Source: JADKBO01 sp965230345
GTDB taxonomy: Bacteria; Bacteroidota; Bacteroidia; Chitinophagales; Saprospiraceae
Direction: 5' to 3'
Assembly (NCBI GenBank): GCA_965230345.1
Contig: CBDDKR010000002.1
Span: forward strand, 930,001 to 994,000
DNA: 64,000 nucleotides
Within the stretch, counting starts at the first letter, position 1; every line of letters begins with the position of its first letter. The translations under genes and the position numbers were made by a program. Shown in pieces: positions 8,122-16,089 of the stretch. The notes under the pieces were generated by a model that had not been told where the DNA came from, ran no database searches, and was given only the letters and a program-made list of their open reading frames with translations.

Positions 8122-9666
8122 TTAAACATTGTTTATAATTTCGATTAAATCTTCTTTTTCTGATAAATTCATTTTTTTCTTAATTCTATATTTAGTTGAT
8201 TGTATACTTCTGGGTTGTAGATACATTAGATTGGCAATTTCTTTTGTGGTTAATCTCATCTTAATGTAAGCACATATTCTCAAATCATTATTAGAAAGTT
8301 TAGGGTAATTCTTACTTAAATGATCAAAAAAACTTGGGTGAATTTGTTCAAAATGTACCTTTATTCTTTTCCATTCTTGATCATTGTACTCCGTTAATTT
8401 AAGTTTAGATTGTAGTTTTTTCAATTCTTTTTCAGCACTTTGATCAGTCATTTTCAGTATGTCCTCAATTCTTTCGTTTATATATTGAATAAACCTGTTT
8501 CTATCATGAGTGAATTGAAGATTAGTAGTTAGTTCTCTTTGCTTTTGTTGTGATAAAAGTTCCAAGTTCTCTTTTTCTTTCAGAATGATTGATTTATTGA
8601 TTTTATTTTTCTTAATCACATATAATATCAGAAGAATTAAACATATTATTCCTGATAAACTTAACAGTAGAGTATATTTTTGTTTTTGACGCAGACTAGA
8701 GGCTTCATATTCTTTTTCTTTCAAGTCAAATTCATATTTAATACCTATAGTTTTTGATACAACTTGATTATTCGTAATAACATCTTTTAACTGAACGTAT
8801 TTTTTTAGATAGGTAAGCGCGGAATCAGGTTTTTCTATGGCTTCAAATAGTTTTGATTTTATATGAAAACATTCAACAAGAAAATGCTTTCGATCGTATG
8901 TTAAAGCCAATTTTTGACCTTTATTCAAATATTCTATTGCATTGTCATAATCTCCATTAGTAAGAAGCAACGACCCTTTATTTATGAACAAAGAAGTTAA
9001 AGCTTGAATATCTTGATCATCCTTGTTTAAAACTTCTGCCTGATTATACAATTGTAATGCTATTTCATAATTATTATCATCCTTATAAATATTACCTAGA
9101 TTATTCAACATATAAATAATCTGAGTTTTCTTGTTCAGTTTTTGATATATTTTTAGGGCTTTATGCCCATAATGCTTAGCAGAATCAAGTTTTCCAGTAT
9201 ATGAGTAAACCTTTAATAGAATGCTTAATGTTTTAGCATAAACAAGGGAAGAAGTATCGGATATAAGGTTTAAGTTTTTCAACAACTTCGATTTGGCAAT
9301 ATCATAATTTCCTACATATAATAGGGTATTGGCAATATCATTTTGAACACTATAATAGAATAATGAACTGTTTTCAACTTCTTTTTTTGTTTCATTCAAA
9401 TATTCTAGGGACTTCTCTGGTTGAAAAGCAAAATAATAAGCTCTTCCTAATAAATGTTTTGCTTCAATTGTCTTTTCTCTATTATTCTGGAGAGTTGCTA
9501 ACTTAATAGCTTGCTGCGTCAACTTAATACTGTTGATTGGAAGATAACTTAATTCTTTCTCAGCTTGATTTAAAAGACTATCAAGATCATTATTGCTTTG
9601 ACCTAAACATACCGTAAATAAACTTAGACTATACCATGAGAGAATCCATATTAACCTAATTTTCAT
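8122..9666 (-). CDS. TPR-repeat, single-membrane-span regulator with LuxR-like HTH
   Basis: A 514-residue protein: signal-like N-terminus (1-22), TPR repeats (about 30-300), one transmembrane helix (about 330-350, YTLLLSLSGIICLILLILYVI), a coiled linker, and a C-terminal winged or LuxR-like HTH (LSNNDLRICAYIKMRLTTKEIA, then QSTKYRIKKKM). This is a typical Bacteroidota membrane-anchored regulator in which periplasmic TPRs sense a ligand or partner and the cytoplasmic end binds DNA. It lies 15 bases downstream of the E1 gene on the same strand; its targets are unknown. Confidence 0.85.
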   Translation of the reverse strand: MKIRLIWILSWYSLSLFTVCLGQSNNDLDSLLNQAEKELSYLPINSIKLTQQAIKLATLQNNREKTIEAKHLLGRAYYFAFQPEKSLEYLNETKKEVENSSLFYYSVQNDIANTLLYVGNYDIAKSKLLKNLNLISDTSSLVYAKTLSILLKVYSYTGKLDSAKHYGHKALKIYQKLNKKTQIIYMLNNLGNIYKDDNNYEIALQLYNQAEVLNKDDQDIQALTSLFINKGSLLLTNGDYDNAIEYLNKGQKLALTYDRKHFLVECFHIKSKLFEAIEKPDSALTYLKKYVQLKDVITNNQVVSKTIGIKYEFDLKEKEYEASSLRQKQKYTLLLSLSGIICLILLILYVIKKNKINKSIILKEKENLELLSQQKQRELTTNLQFTHDRNRFIQYINERIEDILKMTDQSAEKELKKLQSKLKLTEYNDQEWKRIKVHFEQIHPSFFDHLSKNYPKLSNNDLRICAYIKMRLTTKEIANLMYLQPRSIQSTKYRIKKKMNLSEKEDLIEIINNV

Positions 9667-9681
9667 AATAATCCTAAATCA

Positions 9682-11643
9682 TCAGTATCTCATCAGTTTT
9701 TCTACTGATTCTTCTAGCCTACTATTAGCCATGTATATGCTTTCTAATCCTTTTTCAAAAGGAATTGGCGTATCCAAACCTCCAACCCGAATTATAGGAG
9801 CATCCAAATATTCAAAGCAATGTTCTGATATGTAGGCTGATATTTCACCTCCTAGTCCACCAAACAAACTATCTTCATGCAATATCAACACTCTATTTGT
9901 ATTTTGAACAGATTCTTCAATTGTTGAGTAATCTAAAGGAGATAATGTCACTAAATCAATAATTTCAGCATCATATGAAGATTGTTCAGCGAATTTTCTT
10001 GCCCAATGTACTCCTAAACCATAAGTAATAATCGTAAAATCACTTCCACTTCTTTCAATCTTAGCTTTTCCTATGGGTAAGGTATAGTAACCAGTTGGTA
10101 CTTCAGCACTAATTTGTCTATATAATGCCTTATGTTCAAAAAACATAATAGGGTTAGGATCCTCTATCGCTGCTGCTAAAAGACCTTTCGCATCGTAAGG
10201 ATTTGATGGATAAACTACTTTTAATCCAGGAGTATGCGTAAACCAAGCTTCATTACTTTGCGAATGATATGGACCAGCACCTACCGTACCACCAGTGGGC
10301 ATGCGTATTACAACATCGGCATTCTGACCCCATCGGTAATGTAATTTTGCGAGATTGTTCGTAATTTGATTAAATCCACAGGTGACAAAATCAGCAAACT
10401 GCATTTCTACCATTGCTTTATATCCTTCCAGACTTAAGCCCAAACCTATACCAATTATAGCGCTCTCACACAAAGGAGTATTTCTTACCCTATCCTTACC
10501 ATATTTATCAACAAATCCATCCGTAATTTTAAATACTCCACCATACTCCGCAATGTCCTGTCCCATTAGAATCAAATTTTCAAAACGAGTCATGCTGGTA
10601 TCTAAACCACTGGATATCGCATCGACAAATCTCATTTCCTTTGTTTCAGAATTAGGTTCTACCAATTCAGGAGTAAAAGGTTTATACACATCTTCTATTT
10701 CTTGCTCGATGGTCGTAGATATTTTTTCTTCGGCATAAGAAACTTTTAATTGAGTATTGATATCTTCTTTTATCTCTTGTCTATAACCCTCAATATCCTG
10801 ATCAGAAATTATACTTTCACTAATCAAGCGTTTTTCCAATACCCTTATTGGATCTTTCTTTTCCCATAAGTCAAATAATTCTTGAGGTACATATTTAGTT
10901 CCAGAAGCTTCTTCATGGCCTCTCATTCGGAAAGTTTGACATTCTACCAACCATGGTTGTGGATTCTTAAGAATTTTCTTTCTAATTTCTTTTATCGTCT
11001 GATAGACTGTTTCTACATCATTACCATCAATGATGGAAGATTTCATTCCATATCCTAATGCTCTATCTGCAATATTCTCACACTTATATTGTTCATTAGT
11101 TGGTGTAGATAAACCATAACCGTTATTCTCAACCACAAAGATCACTGGGATATTCCACACTGCAGCTGTATTAAGAGCTTCATGAAATTCTCCTTGTGAT
11201 GTTCCTCCTTCACCTGTAAAAGCTAAGGCCACTTTATCCTTACCTCCAATTTTACTTGCTAAACTAACCCCACTTGCTAGCGACAATTGTGGACCAAGAT
11301 GAGATATCATTCCTACGATATTGTATTCTGGAGCACCAAAATGAAAGGATCTATCTCTACCCTTTGTAAATCCTGAAGACTTTCCGTCCCACTGGCTAAA
11401 TAACCGACTTAAAGGAATATTTCTTGATGTAAATACACCCAAATTTCTATGCATTGTAAATATGGTATCGGTTTCCTTTAGAGCTTTTGTACACCCAACG
11501 GAAATAGCCTCTTGTCCAATACCACTAAACCATTTACTAATTTTTCCTTGACGTAGAAGAATAAGCATTTTCTCTTCTATCATTCGTGGTTTCAACAAGC
11601 TTTTGTATAAATCAAGCTTTGTCCTTTTTGCTATATTAGCCAT
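9682..11643 (-). CDS. Fused alpha/beta E1 of branched-chain 2-oxo acid dehydrogenase
   Basis: 653 residues containing both E1 subunits. Residues 1-310 are the alpha part, with the thiamine diphosphate/Mg motif in GEGGTSQGEFHEALN through VVENNGYG. Residues about 330-653 are the beta part (ILMGQDIAEYGGVFKIT, RMPTGGTVGAGPYHSQSNEAWF, VYPSNPYDAKGLL). The enzyme decarboxylates branched-chain 2-oxo acids (or a related 2-oxo acid) and passes the acyl group to an E2 lipoyl subunit that is not in this window. The fusion is known in several Bacteroidota. Substrate preference among pyruvate and branched-chain acids is inferred from overall resemblance. Confidence 0.9.
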   Translation of the reverse strand: MANIAKRTKLDLYKSLLKPRMIEEKMLILLRQGKISKWFSGIGQEAISVGCTKALKETDTIFTMHRNLGVFTSRNIPLSRLFSQWDGKSSGFTKGRDRSFHFGAPEYNIVGMISHLGPQLSLASGVSLASKIGGKDKVALAFTGEGGTSQGEFHEALNTAAVWNIPVIFVVENNGYGLSTPTNEQYKCENIADRALGYGMKSSIIDGNDVETVYQTIKEIRKKILKNPQPWLVECQTFRMRGHEEASGTKYVPQELFDLWEKKDPIRVLEKRLISESIISDQDIEGYRQEIKEDINTQLKVSYAEEKISTTIEQEIEDVYKPFTPELVEPNSETKEMRFVDAISSGLDTSMTRFENLILMGQDIAEYGGVFKITDGFVDKYGKDRVRNTPLCESAIIGIGLGLSLEGYKAMVEMQFADFVTCGFNQITNNLAKLHYRWGQNADVVIRMPTGGTVGAGPYHSQSNEAWFTHTPGLKVVYPSNPYDAKGLLAAAIEDPNPIMFFEHKALYRQISAEVPTGYYTLPIGKAKIERSGSDFTIITYGLGVHWARKFAEQSSYDAEIIDLVTLSPLDYSTIEESVQNTNRVLILHEDSLFGGLGGEISAYISEHCFEYLDAPIIRVGGLDTPIPFEKGLESIYMANSRLEESVEKLMRY

Positions 11644-11662
11644 GCTGTTTTGTATTCTATTA

Positions 11663-12544
11663 TTAATTTCTTTTATCCAATCCCCACATTAGTTTTTCTC
11701 TAATGGTTTTCATGAAGTTTATATCTTCTAAAGTAGCTAAAACTATGTCGAAATCATTTTTCTTTAGATATATCGTATGTTCTTGTGTAACTGTTTTATA
11801 TCTTGAATCCATAGTACAAAGGAAATTTTCAGACCTACCTTCTATTTTTAATTTAATATCTGTTGAATCAGATATTATAAGTGGTCTTACATTCAGATTA
11901 TGAGGAGCAACTGGAGTGATTACAAAATTTCCAGATTCAGGAAATACTATTGGACCACCACAAGCCAAACTATATCCAGTTGAACCTGTTGGGGTTGATA
12001 TAATCAACCCGTCCGCCCAATATGAATTTAAGAATTTACCATTCAACCATACATGAATGGTTACCATAGAAGATGTGTCTCGTTTATGTAGAGTAAAATC
12101 ATTTAAGGCATATGGTGCATCTTCAAACAATGGAAAATTACTTTTTATGCCCAACAATGTTCTATGTTCTAAATGCACATGACCATTAATAAGTGCATCA
12201 AGAATATCCGGCATTTTATGTTTCTCCACGCTGGATAGAAAACCTAATCTACCCATATTTATACCTAAAATGGGAATCTTAGTATCTTCAATTATTCTTA
12301 TGGCATTAAGAATCGTACCATCCCCACCCATCGTGATCACATAATCAGGTAGAATATTTTTAAATTCTTTATTATCCGCAATGATTTTATAAGGTGGTAG
12401 GTCTGATTTTAAAGAAGCAAGTTCTTCATCAAACTTTTTGTACACATATAAATCTATATCTCTAGAAGCAATATCATGGATAAATTTGACTATATCAGTC
12501 TGATGCTTTTCTTTTAATCGTTCGCTATATAAGAATAATTTCAT
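11663..12544 (-). CDS. nadK: NAD kinase
   Basis: 293 residues from the ATG at 12544; an in-frame ATG at 12565 would add seven residues, and the family usually starts at the first beta strand (MKLFLYSERLK). Diagnostic motifs are TMGGDGTILNAI (GGDGT, nucleotide binding) and STPTGSTGYSLACGGPIV. The enzyme phosphorylates NAD to NADP in the cytoplasm. It sits 19 bases upstream of the E1 fusion gene on the same strand. The full family length is present and nothing looks disrupted. Confidence 0.95.
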   Translation of the reverse strand: MKLFLYSERLKEKHQTDIVKFIHDIASRDIDLYVYKKFDEELASLKSDLPPYKIIADNKEFKNILPDYVITMGGDGTILNAIRIIEDTKIPILGINMGRLGFLSSVEKHKMPDILDALINGHVHLEHRTLLGIKSNFPLFEDAPYALNDFTLHKRDTSSMVTIHVWLNGKFLNSYWADGLIISTPTGSTGYSLACGGPIVFPESGNFVITPVAPHNLNVRPLIISDSTDIKLKIEGRSENFLCTMDSRYKTVTQEHTIYLKKNDFDIVLATLEDINFMKTIREKLMWGLDKRN

Positions 12545-12616
12545 ATCAAAACGTATTTGATGCAATTACAATGCTTTCTGCTAAATCATACATTATGAAT
12601 CAGCAAATGTACAAAG

Positions 12617-12955
12617 TCACTGAAGTTTACTATTATTTTTGTGTCTATTCTTATCTCTTACATTCTTTTTACTCAGGTTTTTGTGGAGTGCATTTTCTAA
12701 ATCAATATTGGTTTGATTTGCTAAGCAAGTAATAACCCAAATGATATCAGCCATCTCATCCGCTATTTTTTCTTTAGCTTCTTCGTTTGATGTCTCAGTT
12801 TTAAAAGACTGCTCCCCATAAACTCTAGCCATCAACCTACTCAACTCCCCAACCTCTTCCGATAGAATTACTGTATTCGTAAGTTCATCAAAATATCTAA
12901 CTCCAATAGTTTTTATCCATTCATCAACTTTTAACTGATATTCCTTTAATGTCAT
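12617..12955 (-). CDS. MazG-like nucleotide pyrophosphohydrolase
   Basis: 112 residues forming a compact all-alpha NTP-PPase. The metal-binding pattern is ILSEEVGELSRLMARV (EExxE) with a later EKIADEMADIIWVITCLAN (ExxxD). These enzymes remove non-canonical nucleotides by cleaving NTP to NMP and pyrophosphate. Its first base overlaps the stop codon of the upstream dtd gene by one base, so the two are co-translated: a quality-control pair, one for nucleotides and one for aminoacyl-tRNA. Confidence 0.88.
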   Translation of the reverse strand: MTLKEYQLKVDEWIKTIGVRYFDELTNTVILSEEVGELSRLMARVYGEQSFKTETSNEEAKEKIADEMADIIWVITCLANQTNIDLENALHKNLSKKNVRDKNRHKNNSKLQ

Positions 12956-13407
12956 TATTCTTTACTCTTACTATCCATTAATATTGTTACAGGGCCAGCA
13001 TTTTGTATAGTAACCAACATATCAGCACCAAATTCTCCTTGCTCAACCTTAAGAGAAGATTCTGCAAGCAATCTATTTAAAAATCTTTCATAAAGAGGAA
13101 TCGCTATTTCTGGTTTAGCTGATTTCAAAAAAGAAGGTCGATTACCTTTTTTTGTGCTCGCATATAATGTAAACTGACTTACAACTAGAATTTCACCATT
13201 TATATCTTGAACAGAAAGATTCATTTTTCCCTCTTGATCAGAGAATATTCTCTGATTGATAATTTTTTTCACCAACCAATCTATATCTTCTTGATTGTCT
13301 TCATTTTCGATTCCCAACAATAGTAATAAACCCTGAGAAATTGACCTTTCTTCTTTGTTATTGATCTGAACACTAGCCGATTTTACTCTTTGAATTACAA
13401 CTCTCAT
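12955..13407 (-). CDS. dtd: D-aminoacyl-tRNA deacylase
   Basis: 150 residues, the usual size for DTD. Both active-site motifs are present: VVSQFTLYA (SQFTL) and NAGPVTILMDS (the Gly-cis-Pro motif GPVT). It hydrolyses D-amino acids from mischarged tRNA, and Gly from tRNA-Ala. It is the first gene of the minus-strand series, overlapping the MazG-like gene by one base, and its promoter must lie in the AT-rich gap to the right. Confidence 0.95.
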   Translation of the reverse strand: MRVVIQRVKSASVQINNKEERSISQGLLLLLGIENEDNQEDIDWLVKKIINQRIFSDQEGKMNLSVQDINGEILVVSQFTLYASTKKGNRPSFLKSAKPEIAIPLYERFLNRLLAESSLKVEQGEFGADMLVTIQNAGPVTILMDSKSKE

Positions 13408-13890
13408 GTTACAAACATAACAGAATTTTATTAAGTATAACTATCAAATTATAAACACTTTGTATTTTGACTTTTCCACATCAATATTGTGAGTTTAAGA
13501 GGGATAAATTCTTAAAAATTATATTATAATTAAGTTATATATTATCTTTTTAGATATATGTTTATTTTTAATATTTTTTCAATACTTAATTAAGAGAAAC
13601 ATCAGAAAATAGTTCTTCTGTTAATTAGTTATTAACGATGTGAGTAAAATTGTTAATTTTCTGATAATCAAATTATAAAAAGCTTTAATCTATCTTGATA
13701 ACATTTCTTCAAATGATTAATTTGATATATCAAAATACAATTCATAATTTTTTATCCACAAACTAACAGGACTAATGATGAAGCGTATTTAGTTATAAAA
13801 GAAAGATAATTATTATTAAGGTTTCGCATTCTCATTTTTCGATCTCTTGATTGGATTGTAATTTTGTGAAGCAGAAATCAACTTTGGAAT
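13408..13890. other. AT-rich divergent gap with DnaA-box-like 9-mers; weak replication-origin candidate
   Basis: This 483-base gap lies between dtd (minus) and ctaA (plus). It holds TTATCCACA at 13752-13760, which equals the canonical DnaA box; TTTTCCACA at 13472-13480, which fits TTWTNCACA; and a one-mismatch box on the minus strand at 13639-13647. Bases 13500-13740 are extremely AT-rich, as expected of an unwinding element. Gene direction switches here (minus to the left, plus to the right), and parS-type sites lie 4.6 kb away. This fits an oriC, but three boxes in AT-rich DNA can arise by chance, so the call is tentative. Confidence 0.25.
13859..13866 (+). promoter_or_regulatory. Candidate -7 box for ctaA
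   Basis: The octamer TAATTTTG fits the Bacteroidota -7 consensus TAnnTTTG and lies 25 bases before the ctaA start. The -33 region at about 13833-13840 is only T-rich, so the promoter is tentative. Confidence 0.35.
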
Positions 13891-14937
13891 ATGCAGTACA
13901 AAAAGGTTGTTAGAAATTGGTTATTGATTGGTTTGGCATGTCTCGTTATACAAGTCATTGTTGGTGGAATAACTAGATTGACCGAATCAGGTCTATCAAT
14001 AACTGAATGGGAACCTATAAAAGGTGCTTTTCCACCTTTGTCAAATGATGGTTGGATTGAAGAATTCAATAAGTATAAGGAGACTCCGCAATATTCTGAA
14101 ATCAATGAGGGAATGAGTTTAAGTGACTTTAAATTCATTTATTTCTGGGAATTTATCCATAGGCAATGGGCTAGGATAATGGGATTGATTTTTTTATTTC
14201 CATTTATATTCTTTTATAGAAGAAAGTTGATTGATAGGGTATTGATGAGAAAGCTTGGTGTTGTGATTTTATTGGCCATTCTTGCTGCTAGTTTTGGTTG
14301 GATAATGGTAGCAAGTGGCTTAATCGAACGACCTTGGGTAAATGCTTATAAATTATCCTTTCATTTATGTATTGCCTTTAGCGTTTATGTGGCTTTGTTG
14401 TATGCCTATTTTCATACTAAGAAGGAGGATTGGAAGGTAAATGAAGTATTTAGGAATATAACTTGGTTTAGGTTCTTTATAGGATTAATGTGGTTACAGA
14501 TATTTCTTGGAGGGATGATGTCAGGAATGAGGATTGGTGTGGCCTATCCTACATGGCCTGATATGAATGGTGAGTATTTTCCTTCGGTATTGTCTAATAT
14601 AGAGTTGTATACTTGGAATAATTTTAATGTTTATGACGCAAGTGATTTAATGCCAGCTTTAATACAATTTTTACATAGGGGAGTAGCATATCTTTTGTTT
14701 TGTTTAGGTGCATTTCTTTGTTATTCCATTTATGTAAATGCTGAAAGAAAGTATAAGAAGCTTGGGATGTATTTGTTTGCATCTATTTTATTGCAAGTTG
14801 TGTTGGGAATAATTACAGTGATGAGTTGTATAGGAGAAATACCCATTTTATGGGGTGTATTACATCAAGGAGGTGCTTTGGTTCTTATTACAGTGACTTA
14901 TATGTCCTATTTGGTGCTTAAAAATGATAAAGTTTAA
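13891..14937 (+). CDS. ctaA: Heme A synthase (COX15/CtaA family)
   Basis: 348 residues with eight predicted membrane helices in two similar halves. Family motifs are visible: GGITRLTESGLSITEWEPI near the N-terminus, FIHRQWARIMG (heme-ligand His) and FLHRGVAYLLF in the second half, and GVLHQGGALVLI at the end. It converts heme O to heme A for aa3-type cytochrome oxidase, so the organism should have aerobic respiration. It is the first plus-strand gene after the divergent gap. The plus strand here is clearly G-rich over C. Confidence 0.94.
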   Translation: MQYKKVVRNWLLIGLACLVIQVIVGGITRLTESGLSITEWEPIKGAFPPLSNDGWIEEFNKYKETPQYSEINEGMSLSDFKFIYFWEFIHRQWARIMGLIFLFPFIFFYRRKLIDRVLMRKLGVVILLAILAASFGWIMVASGLIERPWVNAYKLSFHLCIAFSVYVALLYAYFHTKKEDWKVNEVFRNITWFRFFIGLMWLQIFLGGMMSGMRIGVAYPTWPDMNGEYFPSVLSNIELYTWNNFNVYDASDLMPALIQFLHRGVAYLLFCLGAFLCYSIYVNAERKYKKLGMYLFASILLQVVLGIITVMSCIGEIPILWGVLHQGGALVLITVTYMSYLVLKNDKV

Positions 14938-15091
14938 TATTTGGACAAATCATTGTATAACAGTTATTTACGTGATTAGGATTTAATATTTTGCAATATC
15001 TTGAAACTATTTATCAAGGTATTATGTATTATTGCACGAACTTTCATTTTTTAAACTAAGGGTTAATAACTTTTAATTAAAAAGTATAATT

Positions 15092-15856
15092 ATGGCAAAT
15101 GCACATAAAATGGTTAAGGAAAGTGGTTTTGAATATTTTGAAACTGGTGGTTCTGGCGATACTTTGGTTTTATTGCATGGATTAATGGGTACATTAAGTA
15201 ATTTTGGAGGAATATTGGATGCATTTGGTGAGGAATATAATGTATCTGTACCAATTTTGCCAATTTATTCTTTACCACTGAGAAAGTTGAGTTTGGATGG
15301 TCTTGTGGATTATGTGATAGACTTTATTGAGTATAAGAAGTATGGTAAAGTTCATATACTTGGGAATTCATTGGGTGGACACTTGTGTCAAATGGTTGCG
15401 CTAAAAAGACCAGATCTAGTAAGCAGTATGACATTGACTGGAAGTTCTGGATTATTTGAGAATGCCATGGGAAATACATTTCCCAAAAGAGGTGATTATG
15501 AGTACATCAAGAAGAAGACAGAAATGGTGTTCTATAATCCTGAAATAGCTACGCAAGAGTTGGTTGATGATTTATACGAAACAGTAAATGACTTGAGTAA
15601 GTGTATACGTATTGTAAAAACTGCAAAGAGCGCTGTTCGCCATAATCTTGAGGATAAAATCAAAGAAATTGATGTTAAAACATTATTGGTCTGGGGTAGA
15701 GAGGATACAGTGACTCCTGCTTGGGTTGGTGAAAAATTTCACGAATTGTTACCTGATTCTAGATTAGAAATAATTGAAGAGTGTGGTCATGCTCCTATGA
15801 TGGAAAAGGAGGATGAATTCAATGCAATATTGAAAGATTTCATTTCTTCATTATAG
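15092..15856 (+). CDS. Alpha/beta hydrolase
   Basis: 254 residues, cytoplasmic, without signal peptide. Oxyanion region LLHGLMGTLSNFGG, nucleophile elbow GNSLGGH (Ser), an acidic residue in LLVWGREDTVTPAW, and the catalytic His in ECGHAPMMEKEDEF form a complete triad of the alpha/beta-hydrolase-1 type. The cap region (about 125-190) is small. The substrate cannot be told from sequence. It is a single gene between ctaA and the M1 peptidase, with gaps of about 150 and 230 bases. Confidence 0.87.
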   Translation: MANAHKMVKESGFEYFETGGSGDTLVLLHGLMGTLSNFGGILDAFGEEYNVSVPILPIYSLPLRKLSLDGLVDYVIDFIEYKKYGKVHILGNSLGGHLCQMVALKRPDLVSSMTLTGSSGLFENAMGNTFPKRGDYEYIKKKTEMVFYNPEIATQELVDDLYETVNDLSKCIRIVKTAKSAVRHNLEDKIKEIDVKTLLVWGREDTVTPAWVGEKFHELLPDSRLEIIEECGHAPMMEKEDEFNAILKDFISSL

Positions 15857-15902
15857 TAAAGGAATAACCTTATAGCTTTTTTTATAATTTCATTTAGTAC
15901 AG

Positions 15903-15925
15903 CGATATGTTTTTCTGACATATCG
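15903..15925. repeat. Small inverted repeat
   Basis: An 8-bp perfect stem (15903-15910 with 15918-15925) and 7-base loop, 46 bases after the hydrolase stop. It lacks a clear T-run, so it may be a weak terminator or an RNA stem. Confidence 0.35.
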
Positions 15926-16089
15926 TTAAATGTTGTATTGTGATCTTTTATTCTCATTATATATGTTTTGTTGGATAAACGTATTATAATGTTGTATAAA
16001 ATACAATAACTTATATTTAATTCTTGTATTTCCTTTAATTATAATATCATTGCGGCTTTGTAATGAATGTTTAACTAAAAATTACTTTT

